Both the position numbers and the translations under genes were made by a program. The notes under the pieces were generated by a model. That model did no database searches, was not told where the DNA came from, and saw only the letters and a list, made by a program, of their open reading frames with translations. A DNA stretch of 64,000 nucleotides from Lentisalinibacter orientalis (GTDB lineage: Bacteria; Pseudomonadota; Gammaproteobacteria; Steroidobacterales; Woeseiaceae). Positions within the stretch are counted from its first letter, which is position 1. Every line of letters starts with the position of its first letter. Of this stretch, positions 25,728-33,778 are shown one piece after another. The stretch covers positions 372,001 to 436,000 of the forward strand of contig NZ_JAPDRJ010000003.1 in the NCBI RefSeq assembly GCF_040706535.1, written 5' to 3'.

Positions 25728-26740
25728 GCGGCTTCCCGTTGCAGCAGACGTCCGATCTGGGACGGCACGTCGTGCTCGACCTCCACCACCGCCGTCTCGA
25801 TGGCGTGCAGGAAGGCCAGCTCGTCGGCGCTGCCGTGACTTTTCACGACGATGCCGGTGAGACCGACCAGACTCGCGCCATTATAGTGCCTGGGATCCAG
25901 CCGGGCGCGCAGCCGGCCGAGCACGCCCCGCGCCGCGAGTGCCTGCAGCTTCGAAAGCCAGGTCTCGGTGAAGGCCGCCTTCAGCATCTCGGAGATGAAG
26001 CCGGCGGTCCCTTCCATGGTCTTCAGCGCCACGTTGCCGGTGAAACCGTCGGTCACCACCACGTCGGTCTTGCCGGAGATGATGTCGTTGCCCTCGACGT
26101 AACCGACGTAGTTCAGCCCGCTGGCGGCGAGCAGGGCCGCCGCAGCCTTCACGGTCTGGTCTCCCTTGATCTCTTCCTCGCCGATGTTGAGCAACGCCAC
26201 CCGCGGGTTCTCCAGACCGCGCACGTCTGCCGTCACGACCGAGCCCATCATGGCGAACTGGAACAGCTGCTCGGCCGTGCAGTCGGCGTTGGCGCCGAGG
26301 TCGAGCATGTGAACCGAACCGCCGCGCGCGGGCATCTCGGCGAGGATGGCCGGCCTGTCGATGCCCTCCACCGTCTTCAGCACGAACTTCGCGATGGCCA
26401 TCAGCGCGCCGGTATTGCCCGCGCTCACACAGGCCTGGGCCTCGCCCTGCTTCACCAGATCGACGGCCACGCGCATGGACGAGCGCTTCTTGCGGCGCAG
26501 CGCGTCCACCGGCGCATCGTTCATCGTGACGATCTCCGGGGCATGCCGGACGGCGAGACGGCCGGCGGCATCGTCACCGGCAGCGGCGACGAGCGGCTCG
26601 AGCACGGCTTCGTCGCCCACCAGCGCGATGGCCAGGGCAGGATGGCGCCGCAGCGCCTGCCTCGCCGCCGCCACCACGACGCCGGGACCGAGGTCCCCGC
26701 TCATGGCATCCAGGGCGATGGTGAAATCGACGGCCTGCAT
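25724..26740 (-). CDS. plsX: Phosphate acyltransferase PlsX
   Basis: Makes acyl-phosphate from acyl-ACP for the PlsX/PlsY route into phosphatidic acid. 338 residues. Family features: IALDAMSGDLGPGVVVAAA at the N-terminus, SSMRVAVDLVKQGEAQACVSAGNTGALMAIA, DLGANADCTAEQLFQFAMMGS, LLNIGEEEIKGD, YVGYVEGNDIISGKTDVVVTDGFTGNVALKTMEG and the C-terminal NGASLVGLTGIVVKSHGSAD. 50 bp after rpmF and overlapping fabH; the order rpmF-plsX-fabH is strongly conserved in Gammaproteobacteria. Confidence 0.97.
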   Translation of the reverse strand: MQAVDFTIALDAMSGDLGPGVVVAAARQALRRHPALAIALVGDEAVLEPLVAAAGDDAAGRLAVRHAPEIVTMNDAPVDALRRKKRSSMRVAVDLVKQGEAQACVSAGNTGALMAIAKFVLKTVEGIDRPAILAEMPARGGSVHMLDLGANADCTAEQLFQFAMMGSVVTADVRGLENPRVALLNIGEEEIKGDQTVKAAAALLAASGLNYVGYVEGNDIISGKTDVVVTDGFTGNVALKTMEGTAGFISEMLKAAFTETWLSKLQALAARGVLGRLRARLDPRHYNGASLVGLTGIVVKSHGSADELAFLHAIETAVVEVEHDVPSQIGRLLQREAA

Positions 26741-26790
26741 GAGTGTGGAGAGCCGGTCCGGGGTTCGCCCCGCGCCGGCTCAGGCAGGAA

Positions 26791-26982
26791 TCAGTCCTGC
26801 TCTTCCACGACCTTGGGCTTGACCACCTGGCGGCCCCGGTAGAACCCGTCGGGGCTCACGTGATGACGCAGGTGAGTCTCGCCGGTGGTGGGCTCCACCG
26901 AGAGCGTCTCGCCCTTCAGCGCGTCGTGGGCGCGGCGCATGCCACGCTTGGAAGGTGTCTTGCGACTTTTCTGAACGGCCAT
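26791..26982 (-). CDS. rpmF: 50S ribosomal protein L32
   Basis: 63 residues, MAVQKSRKTPSKRGMRRAHDAL at the N-terminus, then the LRHHVSPDGFYRGRQVV segment that matches gammaproteobacterial L32. The zinc-binding cysteines present in some L32 versions are absent, consistent with the cysteine-free form common in Gammaproteobacteria. Located between yceD (108 bp upstream) and plsX. Confidence 0.96.
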   Translation of the reverse strand: MAVQKSRKTPSKRGMRRAHDALKGETLSVEPTTGETHLRHHVSPDGFYRGRQVVKPKVVEEQD

Positions 26983-27090
26983 TTTCAGGTCTCCAAAATA
27001 GTGACCCGCCGGCAGCCCTGGAGCATCAGGCGGGATCGGTTTCGAATCGATTGTAAGTCATATGAGCATCCGGCCAGCCGGTCACCCACG

Positions 27091-27666
27091 CTAATCCTCG
27101 TCTTCTTTCAGCAGCGCCTTCAGTGCGCTGAACGGCCGCTGCGTGTCCGGCTCGGCTGCCGCGTCGTCCGCTGCGTAGTGCTCCGTCACCAGGCGGCAAT
27201 GCGAACGGTCCTCGTGCATGAGGGCCAGCGGCAACGCCAGCAGCAACTCCTCCTCCACCAGGTCGAGCAGCCGCACGCCGCGGCCCTCCACCGGCCAGAC
27301 CTCGAAGCCCGGCAGGGCCTCGTCGGTCATGTCGGCGTCCGGCAGCAGGAACGCGATGTCCGCTTCCAGCGCTAGCTCCATCATTCCCAGGCATCGCTCG
27401 CAGACCAGCGGCAGCGTAACCCGCGCTGTGCCGGTAACCGCCGGCACCGGCTGATTGCCCTCGACCTGCCGGCGCTCGAAACCGAGTTCGACCGCAAGCG
27501 GCCGGCGTTCCCAGTCCCCGGGCACCTCCCCGTCGCACCGCGTCAGCACCTCGCGGACGAGTGCCGCCAGACGATCCGTGGAGCCCAGCGGAATGGTATC
27601 CCTGATCTCCTCACGTCGGGCGGCCAGCGCGTCGGGCCGCACCGCCTGAAGCATGGGGCTGGACAT
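27091..27666 (-). CDS. yceD: YceD family protein (DUF177), 23S rRNA accumulation protein
   Basis: 191 residues from ATG 27666; MLQAV at 27654 is an alternative. Metal-type cysteines VCERCLGMMEL near the middle, followed by an acidic stretch, and the C-terminal RPFSALKALLKEDED that closes many YceD proteins. The N-terminal PDALAARREEIRDTIPLGSTDRLAALV resembles the E. coli protein. Reported in E. coli and plants as needed for 23S rRNA accumulation. First gene of the rpmF-plsX-fabH transcript; the predicted -10 element ends 10 bp before the ATG, so the message may have almost no leader. Confidence 0.88.
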   Translation of the reverse strand: MSSPMLQAVRPDALAARREEIRDTIPLGSTDRLAALVREVLTRCDGEVPGDWERRPLAVELGFERRQVEGNQPVPAVTGTARVTLPLVCERCLGMMELALEADIAFLLPDADMTDEALPGFEVWPVEGRGVRLLDLVEEELLLALPLALMHEDRSHCRLVTEHYAADDAAAEPDTQRPFSALKALLKEDED

Positions 27667-27675
27667 AGCCGGCGG

Positions 27676-27704
27676 ATGATAAGAGCCTTGACCCCTGCTG
27701 TCAA
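27676..27704 (-). promoter_or_regulatory. Strong promoter of yceD-rpmF-plsX-fabH
   Basis: Minus-strand perfect TTGACA (complement of 27699-27704), 17-bp spacer and TATCAT (complement of 27676-27681). Expected transcription start is near 27669, only a few bases before the ATG at 27666. Confidence 0.8.
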
Positions 27705-27759
27705 AGAAAATGCGGGGCCATGCAGAGGCCCGCGAGCCCGTACAGGTGACTGATCGAGA

Positions 27760-28353
27760 ATGGAAAATCCCGCTCCGACCGACGTCGTCCTCGCCTCCTC
27801 CTCGCCCTACCGGCGCGACCTGCTGGCACGGATCCTGGGTCGCTTCGACTGTGTGGCGCCCGAGCTGGACGAGACCCCGCTCGACGGCGAAGCCCCCGCC
27901 GCGCTGTCGCTGCGGCTGGCACGGGAGAAGGCCGCGGCCGTCGCTTCCCGGCACGCCGGCGCAACGGTCATAGGCTCCGACCAGGTCGCGGTGCTGGAAG
28001 GCCGGGCCTGCGGCAAGCCCGGCAGCCGGGACGCCGCCATCGCCCAGCTGCTGGCGGCGCGCGGCCTGCCGATGCGATTTCTGACCTCGGTCTGCGTCAT
28101 CCATGGTCCCGGCCGCGAGGAAAGGGTGCATACGGACGTCACCGAGGTGCGCTTCCGGCATTTCGAGCGGGCGCTCGCGGAGCGCTACGTGGACCGGGAC
28201 CGCTCCTGGGACTGTGCCGGCGGCTTCAAGGCCGAAGCCAGCGGACCGGTCCTGTTCGAGCGCATCGAGAGCCAGGATCCGACAGGACTCGTGGGACTGC
28301 CGCTGATCTGGCTCGCCCGCACGCTCGAGGATCTCGGCGTCCCGCTGCTCTGA
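27760..28353 (+). CDS. yceF: Maf-family nucleotide pyrophosphatase, YceF type (7-methyl-GTP pyrophosphatase)
   Basis: House-cleaning enzyme that hydrolyses non-canonical nucleotides; the YceF subgroup prefers m7GTP. 197 residues. Signature features: LASSSPYRRDLLARIL at the N-terminus, LDETPLDGEAPAALSLRLAREKAAAV, the catalytic ATVIGSDQVAVLEGRACGKPG and the C-terminal WDCAGGFKAEASGPVLFERIESQDPTGLVGLPLIWL. The FERIESQD.TGLVGLPL ending is typical of YceF rather than the YhdE dTTP/UTP type. Divergent from yceD and adjacent to rluC, the same neighbourhood as in E. coli. Confidence 0.9.
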   Translation: MENPAPTDVVLASSSPYRRDLLARILGRFDCVAPELDETPLDGEAPAALSLRLAREKAAAVASRHAGATVIGSDQVAVLEGRACGKPGSRDAAIAQLLAARGLPMRFLTSVCVIHGPGREERVHTDVTEVRFRHFERALAERYVDRDRSWDCAGGFKAEASGPVLFERIESQDPTGLVGLPLIWLARTLEDLGVPLL

Positions 28354-28360
28354 CGACCCG

Positions 28361-29353
28361 TCAGCTGCGGCGTTCTTTCAGTCGCGCCAGCACGGCGTCG
28401 AGCTCCTCGGGCAGCGGTGCGGTGAACAGTCGGTCGTTGCCGTTGCCGTCGACGAAGCCGATGGACTGGGCGTGCAGGAACAGCCGCCGCAGCCCCAGCC
28501 GGGCGAAGCGCGCATTGGCCGCCTCGTCGCCGTATCGCTCGTCGCCCAGCACGGGATGCGCGCAGGCTGCGGCATGCACCCGGATCTGGTGGGTGCGCCC
28601 GGTCTCCGGCTGCGCCTTCAGCAGGGTGCAGCTGCCGTAGGCCGCCTGCACGCTGAACCGGGTACGTGACGGCTTGCCTGCTTCCTGATCCACCTGGACG
28701 TGACGCTCGCCGCCCTTGCGCCGGTGCACCGCCAGCGGCAGATCCACCGTGCGCGCGCCCAGCTGCCAGTCGCCGGCGACCAGCGTCAGATAGACCTTCT
28801 CCACCGACCCCTCGCGGAACAGCGCATGCAGTTCGCGCAGCGCGCTCCGCTTCTTCGCCAGCACGAGACAGCCGCTCGTCTCCCGGTCCAGCCGGTGCAC
28901 CAGCTCGAGCACCTTCAGCTCCGGGCGGCCGGCGCGCAGCGCCTCGACCACGCCGAAACTGATGCCGCTGCCGCCGTGCACGGCGACGCCGCTCGGCTTG
29001 TTCACGACCAGCAGCCGCTTGTCCTCGTACAGCACGGCAGAGAGCAGCCGCTCCACCAGGCCGCGGTCGGGGCGGCCCGCCTGCGCGGGCTCGATCGTGA
29101 CCGGCGGCAGGCGCAGTTCGTCACCGGCACAGAGCCGGTAGTCGGCCTTCACACGGCCGCCGTTTACCCGCACCTGCCCCTTGCGCAGCAGGCGGTAGAT
29201 ACGCGGCTTCGGCAGGCCCTTCCACTCCCGGGCGAGGAAATTGTCGATGCGCTGACCGGCGTCGTCGGCGGCGACGGCGAGCTTTCTCACGCCATGGCGC
29301 ACCGGAGCATTGCCGGGGCCGGAGTCGGTGGAGGACTTATCGAAGGAGGACAA
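28361..29353 (-). CDS. rluC: 23S rRNA pseudouridine synthase RluC (955/2504/2580)
   Basis: Isomerises three uridines of 23S rRNA. An S4 RNA-binding domain (RIDNFLAREWKGLPKPRIYRLLRKGQVRVNGGRVKADYRL) is followed by the RluA-type catalytic domain with HRLDRETSGCLVLAKKRSA holding the catalytic Asp, then KAQPETGRTHQIRVHAA and RLFLHAQSIGF. The start is uncertain: a TTG at 29353 gives 330 residues with an extra Ser/Asp-rich N-terminus, while GTG at 29302 gives a length closer to E. coli RluC; neither has a clear ribosome binding site. Divergent from rne, as in E. coli and Pseudomonas, and its stop is 7 bp from the convergent yceF stop. Confidence 0.93.
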   Translation of the reverse strand: MSSFDKSSTDSGPGNAPVRHGVRKLAVAADDAGQRIDNFLAREWKGLPKPRIYRLLRKGQVRVNGGRVKADYRLCAGDELRLPPVTIEPAQAGRPDRGLVERLLSAVLYEDKRLLVVNKPSGVAVHGGSGISFGVVEALRAGRPELKVLELVHRLDRETSGCLVLAKKRSALRELHALFREGSVEKVYLTLVAGDWQLGARTVDLPLAVHRRKGGERHVQVDQEAGKPSRTRFSVQAAYGSCTLLKAQPETGRTHQIRVHAAACAHPVLGDERYGDEAANARFARLGLRRLFLHAQSIGFVDGNGNDRLFTAPLPEELDAVLARLKERRS

Positions 29354-29790
29354 TAACTTAAGCCGATTGCTGAAGGCGCAAGAGGTTGCTATATTACTGA
29401 CCGGTCACGGTCCCGTACTCCGCTATCGTACCGGATCGGACGGATTCAGCGGGGCGCCCCCGTCAACCCGGAGTAATTTCCCGGTACAGAGACAGGGACG
29501 CCATTGTTCAGAGGCCCCGGATTCGGGGGCCGTGCGTGGTCGCGAGTCGGCCTGCAGGCCGGGGGACACCCGAGCATCTGAGCCGCCAGGGTTTCAAGGG
29601 TTTTTCATGATCATTGCCGCGCTGCTGTCGATCATCGCGCATCGACTCGGCAAGTCTTATCTGAAGTACGAGGTCGACCCCGGATGCCTCCGGCCGGTCG
29701 CCGCATACCCCTGCCCGTCCCGGTTCGCTCGGCCAGTCCCGGCAGCAGACACCGACTCGCCGCCCGCACAAGAAATCAAAGCAGGGCAAT
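29354..29790 (+). other. Long 5' leader region of rne (gene-poor stretch)
   Basis: 437 bp without a confident gene. It holds the rne promoter (29367-29395), two compact hairpins, GGCCCC/GGGGCC at 29513-29531 and the palindrome CGGCCTGCAGGCCG at 29548-29561, and a possible leader ORF starting at ATG 29607 with AAGGG six bases before it. A leader of roughly 390 nt parallels the long structured E. coli rne leader through which RNase E autoregulates its own message; here that role is inferred by analogy only. Confidence 0.6.
29367..29395 (+). promoter_or_regulatory. Predicted rne promoter
   Basis: TTGCTG (29367-29372), 17-bp spacer, TATATT (29390-29395, five of six). Predicted start near 29402, giving a leader of about 390 nt before the rne ATG. 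Confidence 0.65.
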
Positions 29791-32547
29791 ATGAAAAGAA
29801 TGCTGGTGAACGCAACTCAGGAAGAAGAGTTGCGCATGGCGCTGGTCGACGGCCAGCGGCTCTACGACCTTAATATCGAGACACCGTCACAGGAACGAAA
29901 AAAAGCCAACATCTACAAGGGCAAGATCACCCGGATCGAACCCAGCCTCGAAGCGGCCTTCGTCGACTACGGGGCAGAACGGCACGGCTTCCTGCCATTC
30001 AAGGAAGTCTCTCCCGAGTACTACGTCAAGGAGCCCGAAGGCAGCGGCCGTCCCGGCATCAAGGACGTGCTGCGCGAGGGCCAGGACATCGTGGTCCAGA
30101 TCGACAAGGAGGAGCGCGGCACCAAGGGCGCGGCGCTGACCACCTTCGTCAGCCTGGCGGGGCGCTTCCTCGTCCTGAAGCCGAACAAGCCGAAGTCAGG
30201 CGGCGTCTCGCGCCGCATCGTCGGCGAGGACCGCGAGCAGATCCGCGAGTCGCTGGAAGAGCTGGAGATTCCCGACGGCATGAGCATCATCGTGCGCACC
30301 GCGGGCATCGACCGTTCCGCCGAGGAACTGAAGTGGGACCTGGACAACCTGTTCGCCGTGTGGGAGGCGATCCTGAAGGTGGTCGTCGAACGACCCTCCC
30401 CGTTCCTGATCTACCAGGAATCGAACGCCATCATCCGGGCGATGCGCGACTACCTCACGAACGACATCGGCGAGATCCTGGTCGACGATACCAAGGCCTA
30501 CAACGAGGCCCGGGAGTTCGTCGAGCGGGTAATGCCCCACAACCTGCGCAAGCTGAAGTACTACGACGACGCGGTACCGCTGTTCACCCGTTATCAGATC
30601 GAGAGCCAGATCGAGTCGGCCTTCGCCCATTCGGTGATTCTGCCCTCCGGCGGCAGCCTGGTGATCGACCACACCGAGGCGCTGGTCTCCGTCGACATCA
30701 ACTCGGCACGGGCGACCAAGGGCGAGGACATCGAGAGCACCGCGCTCAACACCAACCTGGAGGCAGCCGACGAAGTGGCGCGCCAGCTGCGCCTGCGCGA
30801 CCTCGGCGGACTCGTCGTCATCGACTTCATCGACATGGGCCCGCAGAAGAACCAGCGCGAGGTCGAGAACCGGCTGCGCGAGGCCGTGCGCATGGACCGC
30901 GCCCGTGTGCAGATCGGCAAGATCTCGCGCTTCGGGCTGCTGGAGATGTCCCGTCAGCGGCTGCGGCCATCGCTCGGTGAATCCAGCCACCAGATCTGCC
31001 CCCGCTGCAACGGCACCGGCAACATCCGCGGCGTGGAGTCGCTCGCGCTGGCGATCCTGCGGCTGGTCGGCGAGGAGGCGCGCAAGGAGCGCACCGCGAA
31101 GGTCATCGCCCAGTTGCCGGTCGACGTCGCCACCTACCTCCTGAACGAGAAGCGGGACTGGGTGCAGAATGTCGAGGACCGTAACGAGGTCGAACTCCTG
31201 CTGGTCGCGAACCCGGACCTCGAGACGCCCAACTACTCCATCCGCCGCGTGCGTGACGACCAGACGCTGCTGCCGGAGAACACCGGCGTCAGCTACGAGC
31301 TGGCAGCCGTCGACGGCGAGGACGAGATCCCCTCCTGGCAGGCGGACAAGAAGCCGTTGGAGAAGCCGGCGGTGACGGCCATCGTCCCGTCCGCCCCTGC
31401 CCCGCCGCCCCAGCGGCTGGCGGAAGACCCGTCTCAGGGTCCGCAGGGACCCGGCCTGTTCGTCCGCCTGTGGCGTTATCTGTTCGCCACAGGCGACGAG
31501 GACAGCGGCGGCAGGAAGACCCGCGGGAAGCGGGACTCGGGCAAGCGCCCGGCCTCCTCCCGGTCCCGCCAGGGCAGCACTGGCGGCAAGAGCGGCAAGA
31601 GCGGCAAGGCCGGCCAGGGCAAGCAGCAACAGGCCCGCAAGGATGGCGACGACCAGCGCGGTCGCGGCGGCAAGAAGAGCGGCGCGCGCAAGGGCCGCAA
31701 GACCGACGGCAAGAGCCAGCAGGCCGAGAAACCGCAGAAATCCGCCGCGGATGGCAAGGAGAGCGCGGACGACAAGAAGGCCCAGAACCAGGGCCAAGGC
31801 CAAGGCCAGGGCCAGAACGAGGGCCAGCAGCAGCAACAGAAAGGGGCCAGCGGCGAAGGCAGCCAGAAGAAGCGCCGCGGCAGCCGCGGGCGCGGGCGTC
31901 GTCGCCGCGGGCCGAGGCAGGACGGTCAGCAGCAGACCGGCTCGGGCGAGGCCGGCGGCGACAAGACGGTCGACGAGGGCAAGCCGCAACAGGACGCGAA
32001 ACCGGAATCCCGGCGCGGCGCCGACGGCGGCGACGCGCGGGCCGCCGGCGAGAGTTCCGGCGACCGTGGCCGCTCGGAGAAGCCTGCGGCGGCGGCGGAT
32101 TCCGGCGCGGCGGACAAGCCGTCGGCCGAGGCAAAGCCGGCGCCTGCCGGAAAGCCGGCGGCGGCGGAGAAATTCGCAGCTCCCGACCGTGCAGCTCCCG
32201 AGGGCAAAGCCGCAGACAGGAAAGACCGGCCGGACCAGGCGGGCGCAGCCGCGAAACCGGCCCCCGCCAATGGCGACGGCACTGGCGATGGCACTGGCGA
32301 CAGCGACGGCGGCAATGGTCGAGGCCGCGGGCGCGGCACCGATGCCGGCACGAAGGAGGCGAACTCACCGCCTGCCGGACGCGAGGCGGCGACGGGATCC
32401 GAGCCAGCAGAGAAAGACGCCGGCCGCCAGGCAAAGCCGGCGGACCAGGACAAGCTCCTGCCGTGGGAGATGCCCATCCGCTCCGATCCGGACAAGCGCT
32501 ACACCGTCTGGTCCTCCACGCCCGAGGACGACGGCGACAAGCCCTGA
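29791..32547 (+). CDS. rne: Ribonuclease E
   Basis: Essential single-strand endoribonuclease for mRNA decay and rRNA/tRNA maturation, scaffold of the degradosome. 918 residues. The catalytic half matches closely: MKRMLVNATQEEELRMALVDG, S1 domain with KGKITRIEPSLEAAFVDYG, RNase H-like and 5'-sensor regions, DNase I-like site with SVDINSARATKGEDIESTALNTNLEA (from about residue 300) and GGLVVIDFIDM, and the Zn-link CPRC (about 403-406). After residue about 530 the protein is disordered: Lys/Gly/Ser/Arg-rich, a Gly-Gln run (about 670-690), RGRGRRRRGPRQ, then Ala/Pro/Lys/Asp-rich repeats. It ends in a short conserved-looking LLPWEMPIRSDPDKRYTVWS. The tail is the expected site for RNA and degradosome partner binding. 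Confidence 0.97.
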   Translation: MKRMLVNATQEEELRMALVDGQRLYDLNIETPSQERKKANIYKGKITRIEPSLEAAFVDYGAERHGFLPFKEVSPEYYVKEPEGSGRPGIKDVLREGQDIVVQIDKEERGTKGAALTTFVSLAGRFLVLKPNKPKSGGVSRRIVGEDREQIRESLEELEIPDGMSIIVRTAGIDRSAEELKWDLDNLFAVWEAILKVVVERPSPFLIYQESNAIIRAMRDYLTNDIGEILVDDTKAYNEAREFVERVMPHNLRKLKYYDDAVPLFTRYQIESQIESAFAHSVILPSGGSLVIDHTEALVSVDINSARATKGEDIESTALNTNLEAADEVARQLRLRDLGGLVVIDFIDMGPQKNQREVENRLREAVRMDRARVQIGKISRFGLLEMSRQRLRPSLGESSHQICPRCNGTGNIRGVESLALAILRLVGEEARKERTAKVIAQLPVDVATYLLNEKRDWVQNVEDRNEVELLLVANPDLETPNYSIRRVRDDQTLLPENTGVSYELAAVDGEDEIPSWQADKKPLEKPAVTAIVPSAPAPPPQRLAEDPSQGPQGPGLFVRLWRYLFATGDEDSGGRKTRGKRDSGKRPASSRSRQGSTGGKSGKSGKAGQGKQQQARKDGDDQRGRGGKKSGARKGRKTDGKSQQAEKPQKSAADGKESADDKKAQNQGQGQGQGQNEGQQQQQKGASGEGSQKKRRGSRGRGRRRRGPRQDGQQQTGSGEAGGDKTVDEGKPQQDAKPESRRGADGGDARAAGESSGDRGRSEKPAAAADSGAADKPSAEAKPAPAGKPAAAEKFAAPDRAAPEGKAADRKDRPDQAGAAAKPAPANGDGTGDGTGDSDGGNGRGRGRGTDAGTKEANSPPAGREAATGSEPAEKDAGRQAKPADQDKLLPWEMPIRSDPDKRYTVWSSTPEDDGDKP

Positions 32548-32552
32548 ACGAC

Positions 32553-32594
32553 CGGGCGGGCCCGGGTCGGCGGGAGCCGGCTCAGGCCCGCCCG
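32553..32594. terminator. Inverted repeat at the rne / phosphatase convergent ends
   Basis: Perfect 10-bp arms CGGGCGGGCC (32553-32562) and GGCCCGCCCG (32585-32594) around a 22-base loop that has its own smaller stem (CGGC-GGGA-GCCG). There is no T-run, so intrinsic termination is uncertain. The right arm overlaps the last codons of the phosphatase gene. Confidence 0.4.
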
Positions 32595-33076
32595 AGCCTC
32601 GCCCGGACGTCGCGCAACAGTCCCTGCGCGGCGTCTTCCACCAGGTCGAGCACCCGCTCGAAACCCACCGCGCCGCCATAGTAGGGATCCGGCACCTCCT
32701 GCCGGGCGGGGTCGCTGCCGAACTCCAGGAACAGGCGGATCCTGCCGTGATGGTCCTCGAGGGCGGCACCCAGCAGGATCTCGTGGTTGTCCCGATCCAT
32801 CGCGAGGACGTAGTCGAAACGCTCGAAGTCCTCCGCCGTCACTCGTCTCGCCGACTGGCCCGAGAGGTCGAAGCCCCGCCGTTCCGCCGCGGCGGCCGCC
32901 CGCTGATCCGGCGGCTCGCCGGTGTGGTAGGCATGGGTACCGGCGGAGTCGATGTGCACGAACTCCTCCAGTCCCGCGTCGGCCACGAGCTTGCGGAACA
33001 CGCCGGCCGCCGTGGGCGACCGGCAGATATTGCCCATGCAGACGAAGAGTACGTTTATAGTTGAGGGTTTTTCCAT
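32582..33076 (-). CDS. Low-molecular-weight protein-tyrosine phosphatase
   Basis: 164-residue cytoplasmic phosphatase. The P-loop is VLFVCMGNICRSPTAAGVF near residues 9-25 (C-x5-R-S), and the general-acid Asp lies in VPDPYYGG. Other family features: DSAGTHAYHTGEPPD and GQSARRVTAEDFERFDYVLAMD. Substrates are not deducible; homologues regulate tyrosine kinases of polysaccharide export or have unknown targets. An AT-rich block with TATAAA (complement of 33085-33090) lies just upstream. In Pseudomonas the same gene lies between kdsB and murB-rne; here kdsB is separated from it by a toxin-antitoxin pair and glycerate kinase, and murB is missing. Confidence 0.93.
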   Translation of the reverse strand: MEKPSTINVLFVCMGNICRSPTAAGVFRKLVADAGLEEFVHIDSAGTHAYHTGEPPDQRAAAAAERRGFDLSGQSARRVTAEDFERFDYVLAMDRDNHEILLGAALEDHHGRIRLFLEFGSDPARQEVPDPYYGGAVGFERVLDLVEDAAQGLLRDVRARLGRA

Positions 33077-33248
33077 AAGCCTTTGTTTATATGATTATTC
33101 CTTTCCGGAACGCCCGCCGAAATCCGGGGTGTCCGACAAGGCTTGTAGCCAGAATTGTACCCACAAGCAGGCGCACAAATTTGAAGATACCGGGCCCGTA
33201 TCCGTCGACTTGTGCGTTATGCCGACGATATCGATCAATTGGGTCCTG

Positions 33249-33536
33249 CTATTCGAACGACTCGGGCCATTTTCTCGACGTATGATAAACGCTCAAAATC
33301 TGGATCTCTTTCCGCTTGATACGATACGCAACGATATAGGGTATGCCGTGAACGACGAATTCGTGTGTACCCCGCACTCGTCCTTCCCTACCCATCCTGG
33401 AATGATCCCGCAGCTGATCCACCGCTACGCGAAGGTGTTGCGCGACCTCGAATGCCGCACGTGGATTCTCTCTCGCGATGTATTCCTGAATTGCGAGCAG
33501 AGCTTTCGCAGCCGGCGTCGTCCAACGAACGCGCAC
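33249..33536 (-). CDS. Type II toxin, RelE/ParE family
   Basis: 95 residues from a GTG at 33534-33536, two bases after the antitoxin stop. ParE-like pattern: VRWTTPAAKALLAIQEYIARENPRAA, VDQLRDHSRMGREGRVRGTHEFVV, IPYIVAYRIKRKEIQILSVYHTSRKWP. In the family this kind of protein poisons DNA gyrase (ParE) or cleaves mRNA on the ribosome (RelE); the IPYIVAYRI...VYHTSR.WP pattern favours the ParE branch. The gene looks intact. Base composition is clearly lower in GC than the neighbours, suggesting acquisition by transfer. Confidence 0.88.
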   Translation of the reverse strand: MRVRWTTPAAKALLAIQEYIARENPRAAFEVAQHLRVAVDQLRDHSRMGREGRVRGTHEFVVHGIPYIVAYRIKRKEIQILSVYHTSRKWPESFE

Positions 33537-33538
33537 GA

Positions 33539-33778
33539 TTAAGCGTCTTTGTATTTGTCAAATATCGCGTCCATCTCAGCATCTGAGACAAATCGACCTG
33601 CATCCGCGGCTTTGATGCCTTCCTTGATCCGCTCATCCTGCCAGGCCAGCAGATCCAGATATTGGTCGATCGCCTGGTTTACCACGTAATTTCGCGACCG
33701 GTCCTGCTGCTCGGCCAGCTTATCGAGCTTTCTGATCTTCTTGGGGTCAGTCCGAATACTGAATGCTTCCGTGGTCAT
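33539..33778 (-). CDS. Type II antitoxin, ribbon-helix-helix (CopG/ParD-like)
   Basis: 79 residues. N-terminal beta-strand and helices FSIRTDPKKIRKLDKLAEQQDRSRNYVVNQAIDQYLD form a ribbon-helix-helix domain of the CopG/ParD type; the C-terminal part (WQDERIKEGIKAADAGRFVSDAEMDAIFDKY) should wrap the toxin. Order antitoxin-toxin with a two-base gap is standard. Three phased GTTCA repeats lie 18-47 bp upstream of the start and could be its operator. Confidence 0.88.
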   Translation of the reverse strand: MTTEAFSIRTDPKKIRKLDKLAEQQDRSRNYVVNQAIDQYLDLLAWQDERIKEGIKAADAGRFVSDAEMDAIFDKYKDA

